Origin: Syntrophales bacterium | GTDB taxonomy: Bacteria > Desulfobacterota > Syntrophia > Syntrophales > UBA2210 | Assembly: GCA_023230565.1 (NCBI GenBank) | Contig: JALNXD010000007.1 | Location: 1 to 64,000 of the forward strand | DNA: 64,000 nucleotides | Direction of reading: 5' to 3' | Shown here: in pieces, positions 26,601-35,140 of the stretch | Layout of the letters: each line of letters begins with the position of its first letter | Position numbering within the stretch: position 1 is the stretch's first letter | Made by a program: the position numbers and the translations under genes | Notes under the pieces: generated by a model | The model's database searches: none | What the model was told of the DNA's origin: nothing | The model's input: the letters and a program-made list of their open reading frames with translations, nothing else

Positions 26601-27959
26601 GAGATTTCCAGTACCGGATCAGCCCGTCTCCGTCTCCGGTCTCTTATGGAATCACTTAAAAGTGCACCAAAGTCTCAAACTCCAGCAAAAAGGCGGAGCA
26701 GCCCTCCTTACAAGATAAAAGACAGGAGCAAGCGTATTATCGCTCCCTATTTTGCCGACTGCTACTCCCCATTTTTTTCGCCGATATTCAGGCTTCTCGG
26801 CTATGACCTTGAAATCCTTCCCCCTCCGGACAGGGAGTCCGTGGAATACGGGCTTAAATACGCGAATAACGAGATATGTTATCCTGCAATTATAGTAATT
26901 GGAGATCTGATCAAGGCATTCCGTTCGGGCAGTTATGATCCCGGATACACTGTTGCCGGTATATCTCAGACAGGGGGCCAGTGCCGGGCCAGCAACTATA
27001 TAGCCCTGATCAAAAAGGCACTCATATCTGCAGGCTATCCTGAAGTTTCAGTCATAGCGGCAGCACATGAAAACGATCTGGTCAATGATCAGCCCGGCTT
27101 CGAAATCGATGTGAAAAGAATAATCAGGCCGGCTTTCACCAGCCTTTTGTACGCAGATGCAATTGCGCGCATGTATTACAAGACCGTAGTCAGGGAGCGC
27201 GAAAGTGGCATCGCTGCGAAAATCCGGGACCACTATCTCAGTGCAGCGTTCGGCTGTATAGAAAGAGATGATACGAAAGAACTTTTTAAACATCTAAAAA
27301 AGGCTGTCTCATCTTTCAATGGATCCTTTAATACTAATTCCTGCCTGCCGAAAATTGGCATAGTAGGAGAAATATATTTGAAATACAACAGCTTCAGTCA
27401 GATGAACGCCATTGACTGGATAATCTCGCAAAATGTAGAGGTTACTGTACCTGCTCTTACAGATTTTATGATGCAGTTTTTTGTAAACATAAAGGTGAAT
27501 CGTAAGAATTTTCTGGAACGCCAAAATGGAATATCACGGCTTTTTGAGGCATTCCTTCAATTTAAGGCGGCTCTCTGGATAGATCGTTTTGAACAAGTCC
27601 TGCAGCATTTTCGCTGCTATGAACCTCCCGCCGGAATTTTCCAAAAAGCCGGACTCGCCTCAAAAATAGTCAACCTATCAAATCAGTTCGGCGAAGGCTG
27701 GCTTATTCCCGGAGAAATTGCCGGATTTGCTCGTGCAGGCATCTGGGATATTGTCTGCCTCCAACCTTTCGGCTGCATTGCAAACCAGGTAGTTGCAAAA
27801 GGAATTGAAACACGGATAATGAAAATTTATCCCATGCTGAATTTACTGTTTCTTGACTTCGATGCCGGCACCAGCGAAGTCAACATACTCAACCGGCTTC
27901 ATTTCATGATTGAAAACGCCAGGCAGCATTATCGAAGCCCAAAAAGAAAGCATGCCTGA
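23679..27959 (+). CDS. giant 2-hydroxyacyl-CoA dehydratase activase-like protein (tandem BadF/HgdC ATPase + DUF2229)
   Basis: Encodes 1426 residues. Two ASKHA-type BadF/BcrA/HgdC ATPase units lie in tandem: residues 1-270 (VDVGSTTAKV, DIGGEDSKM, cluster Cys in NGSCAGGTGAFID) and about 325-585 (GIDCGSTTTKVV, DIGGQDMKA, Cys in NEACSSGCGSFIE). A Cys-rich linker follows (ECRGCANQCK, about 616), then a DUF2229 unit from about 682 (IPRILGMYEDFPFWSTLLTGCGFEVV) and further COG3580/3581-like regions up to QPFGCIANQVVAKGIE near 1355. HgdC-type activases use ATP to drive electrons into dehydratases; the large fusions are known in anaerobes but have no assigned substrate. GGAGG lies eight bases before the ATG. 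Follows tetR. Confidence 0.92.
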   Translation: MNLKRLPAGVDVGSTTAKVIILDGNGKLKFSSYRRHGADIVNTLTDILKEAEADIGNCLLDLSITGSAGIGVAERIGIPFVQEVVAAGEVTRRYFPDVKTLIDIGGEDSKMMFFSPERPPDIRMNGSCAGGTGAFIDQMATLLNLSLQDLDRLAAEKSRLYPIASRCGVFAKTDIQNLVSRKIPLSDICASILHAVALQNLNSLTRGTVVSPQVLFCGGPLTFFVGLRNCFTRLLGLAPKDAVLPSKGLFFPAWGAALSAVHSVSAKCISEWRNQISLLDSGYEIRQQRLTPLFTGEADYRKWKQERKVMKIDNIDISLAEPPFFLGIDCGSTTTKVVIIDSCERTVFSDYRPNRGNPVDTVMHSLIRVRNVLKKNGKEVSLSLAAGKATGYGEDLVCAAFGLQNGVVETIAHLRAAVKCDPNVTFILDIGGQDMKALFVRGRAVSRIEINEACSSGCGSFIEGFAQSLGMTAETFSCKACSAKAPCALGTRCTVFMNSRIKQAQRENAAINDIAAGLAYSVVKNTLYKVLKLHDCAELGEHIIVQGGTFRNQAVLRAFEILSGATVTSSDKPEMMGAYGAALLSKDAYNADSSSVTPFTLDTLELCTRYEIKEKECRGCANQCKITAFLFSGGRIFVTGNKCERFYGNKGRITSRGKNFFSARNDMLFNRSLQPLIPSTGLSIGIPRILGMYEDFPFWSTLLTGCGFEVVLSNRSNQALYEKGLGSVMADNICFPAKLAHGHMIDLLEKKVDRIFYPLTVHEIKEESNAANSFSCPIVGSYAEVLKSAVEAEGIPFDAPAVSFRDTALLKKACFGYLKSLGVSRSRFENAFFLASKAHTRFRENLIAGGRALLDEVRKKRDIVIVLAGRPYHADPLIEHETSEILADLGANVIPCDVASFLCKKSILEVNSISQWAFPNRLMRAAQWVADQEEHTIQYVMLNSFGCGPDAFIIDEIKDILSAAGKPFTLIKIDEISSTGSARLRLRSLMESLKSAPKSQTPAKRRSSPPYKIKDRSKRIIAPYFADCYSPFFSPIFRLLGYDLEILPPPDRESVEYGLKYANNEICYPAIIVIGDLIKAFRSGSYDPGYTVAGISQTGGQCRASNYIALIKKALISAGYPEVSVIAAAHENDLVNDQPGFEIDVKRIIRPAFTSLLYADAIARMYYKTVVRERESGIAAKIRDHYLSAAFGCIERDDTKELFKHLKKAVSSFNGSFNTNSCLPKIGIVGEIYLKYNSFSQMNAIDWIISQNVEVTVPALTDFMMQFFVNIKVNRKNFLERQNGISRLFEAFLQFKAALWIDRFEQVLQHFRCYEPPAGIFQKAGLASKIVNLSNQFGEGWLIPGEIAGFARAGIWDIVCLQPFGCIANQVVAKGIETRIMKIYPMLNLLFLDFDAGTSEVNILNRLHFMIENARQHYRSPKRKHA

Positions 27960-27970
27960 AAAACGAATTA

Positions 27971-29518
27971 TCAGACACTTTCCCTTTCAAAGAATTTTTT
28001 GTCCTGTTTTATGAAAAAAACCAAGGATATTAATATTATGAAGAGAAAGCAAAGAAGGTAAAATACATATTCATAGGCAAGCATATCTGCCTGTTTCATG
28101 ACAATTGATTCCAGAGTTTTTATCGCTGAATCTCGCACATCGGAAGGATTTATACCTTTAGAAAGCAGCATGGATGATATTTTTTCTATTGTTTCGGTGG
28201 CTGTATCACTGAAAACCGTTACACGCTCAACAAGAATCGCTCTGCTCCAGCTCTGATGACGGGTCAGGAGTGTTGCGATCAGAGCAATTCCTGCGCTTCC
28301 GAATACCTGTGAGATTACATTGAAAAGCCCGGCAGCCGCTGTCATTGAGCGATTCTCGATACCCGACAACGCAGCCGTACTCAATGCCACAAATATGAAT
28401 CCAAATCCCAGCCCTTGACAGACCTGAGGAAAAAAAATGTCCCAGTAGCTGGTTTCAAGGGAAAGATGGGCAAATTGATAAAAAGATAAAATATTTAAAA
28501 AAGTCCCGGCACCTATGAGAATTCTCGGACCTACCGCATTATACATCCTTCCTCCTAAGGGCATGGCTACCATCATAGCAACACTTCTCGGCAAAAGCGC
28601 CAGTCCGGAATCGAGAACAGGATATCCAAGCAGCTGCTGCAAAAAAAGAGGAAACAAAAAGAGGCTTCCCATCAAAGCGAGATGAAGAAATCCGGCAAAT
28701 AAACAGGCTGATGAAAAATTGACATTTTTGAGGAGGCGAAGATCAACGGCCGGTTTTTCGGTTGTCAGTTCTCGCCATATAAATATCGAAATCGCTGCAA
28801 TCGAAATTATCGCAAGCACGACTATAAGATTAGACTCGAACCAATCCTGCCGATTGCCTTTCGCTAAAATGATCTGGACGGCACCAAGACCGATGGCCAT
28901 GAAGAATAGACCTGCCAGATCGAAATTGCCTTTCTCGCGAACAAGATAAGGAGGATCATAGATAAATTTTATAATAAGCAGTACATTTAATATGCCCAAA
29001 GGCCACTTTATATAAAAAATCCACTGCCACGAATAGCTGTCCGTGAGCCATCCGCCCAGTGTAGGGCCAATTGCCGGACCGAGAATCACCCCGAATCCGT
29101 AAATGCCCATGGCAATTCCCTGCTCTTCCGGAGGAAAGGTTTCTCTTAATATCGCAAGTGAAACCACCATAAGAGTACCGCCGCCTATACCTTGCACAAT
29201 CCTGAAAAGGATCATGGATTGCAGATCCCATGCAAAACCGCAGAGGGTGGAAAAACAGGTAAAAAGCAATGCCGAAAAAATATAAAATCGTTTTCGTCCG
29301 AAGCGTGTAGTCAAAAAAGCAATCATGGGCATGATTATTACGCTTGAAAGGATATAGCCGGTCGAGACCCATGTAATCTCTTCGACGGACGCGCCAAGAC
29401 TTCCGCGCATTTGGGGCAGGGCCACATTCACAATGCTGGTATCAAAGGCGGCCATTATGGCGCCGCTCATGACGGTAATGGCTATGAGCCACTTGTTATG
29501 CATGCGCCCGTTCTTCAC
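27971..29518 (-). CDS. emrB: DHA2-family (EmrB/QacA-like) 14-TM MFS transporter
   Basis: Encodes 515 residues with about 14 hydrophobic segments. Family motifs are FDTSIVNVALPQM in helix 1, FGRKRFYIFS (motif A), RIVQGIGGGTLMVV (motif B) and GFGVILGPAIGPTLGGWL (motif C, proton antiporters). It is an inner-membrane drug/proton antiporter. The GTG start overlaps the stop of the upstream adaptor gene by four bases, so the two are translationally coupled; ATG at 29503 is an alternative start. It converges with the activase-like gene, with 11 bp between stops. Confidence 0.93.
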   Translation of the reverse strand: MKNGRMHNKWLIAITVMSGAIMAAFDTSIVNVALPQMRGSLGASVEEITWVSTGYILSSVIIMPMIAFLTTRFGRKRFYIFSALLFTCFSTLCGFAWDLQSMILFRIVQGIGGGTLMVVSLAILRETFPPEEQGIAMGIYGFGVILGPAIGPTLGGWLTDSYSWQWIFYIKWPLGILNVLLIIKFIYDPPYLVREKGNFDLAGLFFMAIGLGAVQIILAKGNRQDWFESNLIVVLAIISIAAISIFIWRELTTEKPAVDLRLLKNVNFSSACLFAGFLHLALMGSLFLFPLFLQQLLGYPVLDSGLALLPRSVAMMVAMPLGGRMYNAVGPRILIGAGTFLNILSFYQFAHLSLETSYWDIFFPQVCQGLGFGFIFVALSTAALSGIENRSMTAAAGLFNVISQVFGSAGIALIATLLTRHQSWSRAILVERVTVFSDTATETIEKISSMLLSKGINPSDVRDSAIKTLESIVMKQADMLAYEYVFYLLCFLFIILISLVFFIKQDKKFFERESV

Positions 29519-30621
29519 GGCAGCTTCATCATTGTTGCGGCTGAAGCCTCTGAACCGCTTACGTCCACTTTTGCAACAACGGAAAGACCGGGCTTCAAAA
29601 TATCCCCGAATTTTTTCGCGTCAAAGACAATCTTCACTGGAACACGCTGGACTACTTTAATGAAATTTCCTGTCGCATTTTCAGGAGGAAGCAAGCTGAA
29701 TACTGAACCTGTGCCTGGCTGAATGCTTTCTATACGGCCATTTAATTTAATATGGGGGTATGCATCTATTTTCAATTCAACCGGCTGGCCTGTGGTCATT
29801 TTCCTTATTTGAGTTTCTTTAAAATTAGCAACTACCCAGGTCTCATCTTTCACTATCGCCAAAAGAGCCTGGCCTGCGTGCACATACTTGCCCGTATCGA
29901 CATTTTTTTTTGCTACACGCCCCGGCACGGGCGCGCGAAGAAGAGTGCGCTCTACATCGAGTTCCGCCAACTGCCTCGAATTTTCAGCTTCTTCAATCCT
30001 TAATGTTTGGGTTTTTAACCGTGCCTCGGAGACCATAATAGCCACCTCAGCTTCATCTACCGCGGCCTGTACCGCTTCTGACCGTGCCTGTACAACCTTC
30101 CATTGAACCTGGATGTTATCATACTGGCTCTGTGAGACTGCCTTCTGAATGAAAAGCTTTTCGTATCGTTTTTCTTCTTTGCGCGCCAGCAACTCTTCTG
30201 CACGAACAACTTCCCTGTTTGCAAGCGCCCTTTCAAGTACTTTGTGTTTTTCCCTGATTTGGGCCTCTATTTCTTTTTTTTCAGCTTTTAGCCGTAATAT
30301 GGCATCCCTTTTTTCTTCAAGTATTTTCAGGTAATCATCCTGATTTATTTCGACCAGGATTTCTCCCGCGGAAACACGTTGATTGTCTTCTATATGGAGT
30401 TTCACTACTCGCCCCGTAATTTCCGCCGAAACGGGCACTATCGTTCCCGCGATGTAGGCATTGTCAGTACTTTCATAAGAAAGTGCCTCTAGAACGAAAT
30501 TAAAGGCATAGCTTCCTCCGGCCAAAGCGACGAACAAAATAATAACCCGGTATAACCAAACTTTCATGCGACTCGTCTTTCTTTTGAAAAGTATCGGATA
30601 AAAAGCGAAAGCCTGATCCAC
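29515..30621 (-). CDS. emrA: EmrA/HlyD-family membrane-fusion (periplasmic adaptor) protein
   Basis: Encodes 368 residues. One N-terminal membrane anchor (about 20-45) is followed by a lipoyl/barrel half (STDNAYIAGTIVPVSAEITGRV), a long coiled coil (about 95-210) and the returning half (LLRAPVPGRVAKKNVDTGKYVHAGQALLAI). It links the MFS pump to an outer-membrane channel; no TolC-type gene is in the window. The GTG start has AAGGA about ten bases upstream; ATG 18 codons later (30567) is possible. Confidence 0.92.
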   Translation of the reverse strand: MDQAFAFYPILFKRKTSRMKVWLYRVIILFVALAGGSYAFNFVLEALSYESTDNAYIAGTIVPVSAEITGRVVKLHIEDNQRVSAGEILVEINQDDYLKILEEKRDAILRLKAEKKEIEAQIREKHKVLERALANREVVRAEELLARKEEKRYEKLFIQKAVSQSQYDNIQVQWKVVQARSEAVQAAVDEAEVAIMVSEARLKTQTLRIEEAENSRQLAELDVERTLLRAPVPGRVAKKNVDTGKYVHAGQALLAIVKDETWVVANFKETQIRKMTTGQPVELKIDAYPHIKLNGRIESIQPGTGSVFSLLPPENATGNFIKVVQRVPVKIVFDAKKFGDILKPGLSVVAKVDVSGSEASAATMMKLP

Positions 30622-31023
30622 AGCCCGGCATTCCTTTATATCAGAGCCTCACTCCCCCTTTTTATCATAGTAATCAAATATAGCCGGCAATGGACCTTGT
30701 CAAGAATAATTCAAAAATTTTTCATGGGTTTTCGGCAATTCATTTTCTCTGCTGCCAGTTTATTTTTCAGAAAGGCAAAATCATTGAAAAATTCAATATG
30801 CCTGCAAGAGGGCTATATTCACTTTTCACTTTGACAGACAGTATCATTGAAAGACCGATATGCAGGAAATCACTGATAATATGTGAATCAGATCATTGTT
30901 TCGGCTAAATCGTTTTGTTATTTACATAGGTCACAGAGCAAAAAGAGAGATTCATTGAAAATAAGATTATGGGCAACGATCGGGAAGAAAAGAACGGAAT
31001 AATGTGCATGAGGAGCAAGACAT
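30622..31023. other. 402-bp divergent intergenic region
   Basis: It separates emrA from the small secreted-protein gene. Plus-strand frame 30690-30908 has no ribosome site or family. Apart from the possible emrA promoter I see nothing recognisable. Confidence 0.5.
30677..30703 (-). promoter_or_regulatory. possible emrA promoter
   Basis: Minus-strand TTGACA (30703-30698) and TATATT (30682-30677) lie upstream of emrA, but the spacer is only 15 bases, so activity may need an activator. Confidence 0.4.
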
Positions 31024-31485
31024 ATGAAAAAATTTTTTTCGATTGTTTTTTGCATTTTATTTTTTACCTTCAGTCTGGTCGTTTTTGCTTCGGCTGCAGA
31101 AAAAAATAATTCAGCCGAAGTGAATGAAAGAGGCCAAGGCCCGGTATGCAGCCAGTGCACGCGAATTTCCTGCCCTCTTTCTTCTGTTATAATAAAAAAA
31201 AAGAAACGCAAAGACTTTTCTTTTAATTCTCCGTCAAAACCAGCCGAATCCCGCACGGGCTATCCTGAGCAAAGACAGAATACACTGCCTCTTGGCGGCA
31301 CTTATACGGCAGGCTGTACTGTTGATTTTTTAAAGGTCCGATATACTCTGTGGGAAAGTTGTGGCCTTATGGGCATACTGGGGTACAATCGCCTTTCAGG
31401 TAATGCGGGCATTACTCCGCCCTTTGATATTCCGGACTATACCGAGAGAATTTTTGGAGGAATAATGATTGTGTACAAGTTTTAG
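31024..31485 (+). CDS. small secreted protein of unknown function with outer-membrane-like C-terminus
   Basis: Encodes 153 residues after AGGAG. A clear signal peptide (MKKFFSIVFCILFFTFSLVVFASAAEK) predicts export. The mature part begins with a Cys-rich stretch (VCSQCTRISCPLS) and a Lys run. The final 60 residues alternate polar and hydrophobic residues and end in MIVYKF, a terminal Phe like that of outer-membrane beta-barrels. It may be a shortened barrel remnant or a small barrel protein. No family recognised. Confidence 0.6.
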   Translation: MKKFFSIVFCILFFTFSLVVFASAAEKNNSAEVNERGQGPVCSQCTRISCPLSSVIIKKKKRKDFSFNSPSKPAESRTGYPEQRQNTLPLGGTYTAGCTVDFLKVRYTLWESCGLMGILGYNRLSGNAGITPPFDIPDYTERIFGGIMIVYKF

Positions 31486-31509
31486 ATTCTCCGCATACGT
31501 ATCGGTTTC

Positions 31510-31550
31510 AAAAAATCGCCGGTGCGGCCTTCTTAAGTCCGCACCGGCGA
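31510..31550 (-). terminator. strong rho-independent terminator ending the catabolic cluster
   Basis: Minus-strand TCGCCGGTGCGG and CCGCACCGGCGA form a perfect GC-rich 12-bp stem with an 11-base loop, followed by six T's (31515-31510). It lies 13 bp past the stop of the last carboxyltransferase gene. Confidence 0.9.
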
Positions 31551-31563
31551 AAGGGTACTGAAT

Positions 31564-33120
31564 CTAAAATTTGGTGGGCCAATTTGCCAATTTGTGCTCA
31601 CTTATCCCTTTTGTTTTCGATAAATCCTGCGTTTGCTGAAGTATGCGAACGATATGGTTTCGGGTTTCTCTCGGATCTATCACATCATGTATATAATGGA
31701 GACCGGCCGCACCATAGGGATCAGTTCCCTCGGCCATTTTTCTCACCCTCTCCTCCTGCTCTTCCGGAGATTTCGGAGGTGTCGCTCCATACACTACATT
31801 GGCAGCGATTACCGGATCCACAAAGCTTATCTCCGCCGTAGGCCAGGCAACTATCGAATCGGCACCGCTGCCTGATCCGCACATGTTCCAAAAGGCCTGA
31901 CCGTAAGCTTTTCGCACAATTACATTGATTTTCGGCACGGTGAGAAGGCCGACAGCGTTCATGAAATTCATTACGTGGGCTTCTACCCTTTTCCGCTCCG
32001 CTTCGCGTCCTACCAGGAAGCCCGGAATGTCCTCGATAAAAACCAAAGGAATATTGAAGGAGTCACACAGGCACAAGAAACTCATGCACTTTTCTATGCC
32101 ATCGGTGTCCATTGCTCCGGAATTAAATCGAGGCTGATTCGCCACTATTCCAATTACCTTGCCTTCGATTCTTCCGAAAGCAGTGATTACCGTCTGTCCG
32201 AATAGAGGTTTTACGGGAAAAAGACTTTCTTTGTCTACTATGCACCGTAAGAGCTGATTCATATCATAACTTCGATTTCTTTTTTCCGGCAGCACGTTTA
32301 AAATGGTGGACATCTCTTCACCGGAACCTTCCGGCACAGGTGCCAGCGGTGGAAGTTCTTCATTATGCGAAGGCATATAGCTTAGAAAATCACGGATAAT
32401 CTGCATGCATTCATCTTCGTTTTCCGCAGCGCGATCGGCCATCGCCGTTACTTTAGAATGAAGCTCCCACCCACCCAGCTCTTCATCGGTAATATTTTCA
32501 CCAAGTGCAATGGAAACAATACGGGGGCCAGATACACCCATTGCCGTTCCCTTCACCATGACCACGAAATCCGAAAGGCAGGCCATCCAGGTCGGTTCGC
32601 CATAACATTTACCCAGAACCGCCGTAACCATGGGAGTCTGTCGAACACGACTCATATGATCAATGAAGGTATTCCGCCTGCCGCCTCCATATGAAGCGAG
32701 CCCTCCCGAACCCATAATATCGGGCATTCGCGCACCGCCAGCCTCGCCGAGGTAGATAAAGGGGAACCCATGCCGGGCAGCCGTATCTCTTATATCTCCT
32801 TCTTTTCTCGCCGCAACCCGGCTCGATGTAGCTCCCAGCACCGTAAAATCTCCCGCAACGATGCCCACAGGCCGCCCGTTAATACGTCCGTAACCGCCGA
32901 CTTTGCTGTCTGCCGGGCTTTTCTCTTCCATCCCCGGCATATCCGAGTGATTAAGCATGCCGACCTCGTAAAACGAATCGGTATCAAGTACTTTGTCTAT
33001 ACGTTCCCGGGCAGTATATTTGCCTTCTGCATGTTGTTTTGCAATCTTTTTTTCACCACCCATCATAAGGGCTTTTTCTTTGCGGCGCTTTAGCTCATCC
33101 ATCTGATTTTCAAAAGGCAT
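31564..33120 (-). CDS. biotin-type acyl-CoA carboxylase/decarboxylase carboxyltransferase subunit (copy 1)
   Basis: Encodes 518 residues, the usual length for propionyl-CoA carboxylase beta or methylmalonyl-CoA decarboxylase alpha chains. Two crotonase-like halves are visible, with YTARERIDKVLD, FIYLGEAGGARMPD, KGTAMGVSGPRIV, NQPRFNSGAMD, FIEDIPGFLVG and RKAYGQAFWNM. It moves CO2 between carboxybiotin and an acyl-CoA. No biotin carboxylase or biotin carrier lies in the window. GGAGG lies 11 bases before the ATG. It is the last gene of the cluster. Confidence 0.92.
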   Translation of the reverse strand: MPFENQMDELKRRKEKALMMGGEKKIAKQHAEGKYTARERIDKVLDTDSFYEVGMLNHSDMPGMEEKSPADSKVGGYGRINGRPVGIVAGDFTVLGATSSRVAARKEGDIRDTAARHGFPFIYLGEAGGARMPDIMGSGGLASYGGGRRNTFIDHMSRVRQTPMVTAVLGKCYGEPTWMACLSDFVVMVKGTAMGVSGPRIVSIALGENITDEELGGWELHSKVTAMADRAAENEDECMQIIRDFLSYMPSHNEELPPLAPVPEGSGEEMSTILNVLPEKRNRSYDMNQLLRCIVDKESLFPVKPLFGQTVITAFGRIEGKVIGIVANQPRFNSGAMDTDGIEKCMSFLCLCDSFNIPLVFIEDIPGFLVGREAERKRVEAHVMNFMNAVGLLTVPKINVIVRKAYGQAFWNMCGSGSGADSIVAWPTAEISFVDPVIAANVVYGATPPKSPEEQEERVRKMAEGTDPYGAAGLHYIHDVIDPRETRNHIVRILQQTQDLSKTKGISEHKLANWPTKF

Positions 33121-33462
33121 GGCAACAGTTTCCTCCTTTTTAAATGAATATGACCTGTTTTCTAAAATCGAGGTTTTCTCCTCACTATTGTTACATCGAA
33201 TTATATCGGCAAATCAAATATCCAGCAATGATATAAATCTTTTACCGCTTCTATAGATCGACGGACGAATCATTTCCCGAATATGCCTTCTTTCATCTGC
33301 CGCTGTGTACCTTCTTTTCAGTGCAGGTACATGAGGGGAATGAATACGAATGCATCATGACTTCAGTTTTCACGTCCGTTTGTTTGGCTTATAAATCCGG
33401 TCTAGAGATGCAAATGGGATAAGATGATGGGACAGGATTTTTCCTGCCCCATTCTTTAATAT
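33121..33462. other. 342-bp intergenic stretch
   Basis: Contains the hairpin at 33428-33451 and, near 33330, GTACATGAGGGGAATG, possibly a decayed trace of the dispersed repeat seen at 34791. No gene seen. Confidence 0.4.
33428..33451 (-). terminator. hairpin after the NMO-family gene
   Basis: TGGGACAGG and CCTGCCCCA pair with one mismatch around a 6-base loop, 12 bp past the stop of the flavoprotein gene. No good T tract follows on the minus strand. Confidence 0.5.
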
Positions 33463-34575
33463 CTAGCTAATATAATTCTTTGGCAGGTTTGCGATTACTT
33501 CTTCAGCTTCTTTCATAATATTCTGGACTAAATCACTCACTTTTGGCATATCTTTTATTCTCTGCGCTATTTCACCTCCGGCCATCAAAGCTTTTTCCTT
33601 GTTTCCTTCATACGTAGCCTTGATCGATTCGACTTCAAAATCTATCAATGACATATCCATTGTTGAATAGTCGTCGGGCGTACCGAGAAATGTTCCCGGG
33701 GATTTTTTTAGAGTATTTACCGCATGCTCTTCACTCCGGGAATTTCTCAGCCAGCGAGCCGGACCCACGAAACCTCGGGCAATTAGGGTGCCGCGGTCCT
33801 GAGTGTCCACAACAGCCTGTTTCCACATTGGGTGAAAGTCACTTTCCTGCGTCGCCAGAAATCGCGTTCCCATCAGTACTCCGTCGCAACCCAACGCCAG
33901 GGCGGCTGCCAGACTTTTGCCGTCGCCTACTCCTCCACCGCCGACTACGATTGTCTTTTCATCGGAAACCGCTTCTACTACTGCGGGGAAGAGCACCAAA
34001 GAGTGAAGAGGTTCCCAGTGAGTGTGGAATCCTCCTTCATGTCCGGACGCAACGATCACGTCGGCACCCGCCTTCTTGGCGCGCATGGCGCCCCTCACGG
34101 AAGGAACGATATGAATCCAGGTGAAACCTGCACCTTTGATCATATCTCCCCAACCCATGGGATCTCCGGCTGAGGTATAGATGACCTTCAGGCTTTTTTC
34201 CATTTCGGGATTTTCCTTCCGTACTTTAATGGCCGTTTCGATCATGATTTTCGAGTATTCTCTGAGTTCCGCCGATACCATGATATTGGGACCGAAAATT
34301 CCCCCTTTGTCTTTGACCAGGCGATGGGTTCGCTTAAAAACTTTTTCGATTGCCGTTGCCATATCGTCATCCCGGTCCGCTTCTCCGCTGTCGACAAAAG
34401 CATTATAGACCCATGGCTGGTCTTCTTTGCTAAACAGCCCTCCTGTTGACAGCAGGCCCAGAACTCCCGCATTTGCTGCGGCAACACACAGATTGTTGTT
34501 ACTGAAAGGACCCATTCCGGCCTGAATAATGGGATACTTGATCCCGATCAGATCACATAACCTCGATTTAATCAT
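33463..34575 (-). CDS. nitronate monooxygenase/FabK-family FMN flavoprotein
   Basis: Encodes 370 residues. TIM-barrel signatures of the NMO/FabK family are IGIKYPIIQAGMGPFSN at the start, VIVASGHEGGFH with the conserved His, VVGGGGVGDGKSLAAALALG for FMN phosphate, and DGVLMGTRFLATQES. In an anaerobe an oxygenase reaction is unlikely; enoyl-thioester reduction or NADH:quinone reduction are family alternatives. GAGGAGG lies eight bases before the ATG. It sits between two carboxyltransferase genes on the same strand, which favours a CoA-ester substrate. Confidence 0.9.
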   Translation of the reverse strand: MIKSRLCDLIGIKYPIIQAGMGPFSNNNLCVAAANAGVLGLLSTGGLFSKEDQPWVYNAFVDSGEADRDDDMATAIEKVFKRTHRLVKDKGGIFGPNIMVSAELREYSKIMIETAIKVRKENPEMEKSLKVIYTSAGDPMGWGDMIKGAGFTWIHIVPSVRGAMRAKKAGADVIVASGHEGGFHTHWEPLHSLVLFPAVVEAVSDEKTIVVGGGGVGDGKSLAAALALGCDGVLMGTRFLATQESDFHPMWKQAVVDTQDRGTLIARGFVGPARWLRNSRSEEHAVNTLKKSPGTFLGTPDDYSTMDMSLIDFEVESIKATYEGNKEKALMAGGEIAQRIKDMPKVSDLVQNIMKEAEEVIANLPKNYIS

Positions 34576-35140
34576 AAAAACACCTCCTCAATTAATTGAT
34601 ATTACAGCTTCAATATTTCTAATCAATGCAGCTGAGTTTCCGATTTTCCGGCCAGTTTTCGGGGAGGTCGCAGTGTGTCTCACTGCGCGCACAATCAGGA
34701 AATCTCACTTCATTATTTTTTTCCTTTGAATTCGGTAAAATCCTATGCTTTTTGGACTCACAAGCTCCTGAAAACGCATTTGCGAGACTGCTTCGTAAAA
34801 AGCTTCAGAGTAAGTGCACGCGATTCCTTCGAAATGAGGTGTACATAAATGCATTCCGCAGGGGCGAAGGATGAAGCGCACCCAGCATATGGATTTTTCA
34901 TAAAGCGATAAATACTTTTCACTTTGCGTTTTCTTCCTGCGACAGCATTAGTCACATACCGTAAACAACGAGAAAGAACAAGAAAGAAAAAGCCTTTCAG
35001 AAAAAAAACTCCACACTGCAGCCGCACTTTTGCAGCCACCATAAACGGTTCCGCAGCAAGGAGCGAAAAAACCGCTGCACTTTTTCCCCATGGAGCATCG
35101 GAACCGGCAGTCTCGTAATTTACCCGCTTCCTTGTTCCAG
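34576..35140. other. 565-bp intergenic region with dispersed repeat copy
   Basis: It separates the flavoprotein gene from carboxyltransferase copy 2. It contains the repeat at 34791-34905; no gene, and no recognisable promoter for the flavoprotein gene. Confidence 0.5.
34791..34905 (-). repeat. MITE-like intergenic repeat, copy A
   Basis: A 115-bp element with imperfect terminal inverted repeats: CTTCGTAAAAAGC at the left end and CTTTATGAAAAATCC (minus strand) at the right. Its inner part on the minus strand, TGCGCTTCATCCTT, recurs in copy B at 36756, which lies in the opposite orientation. Confidence 0.55.
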
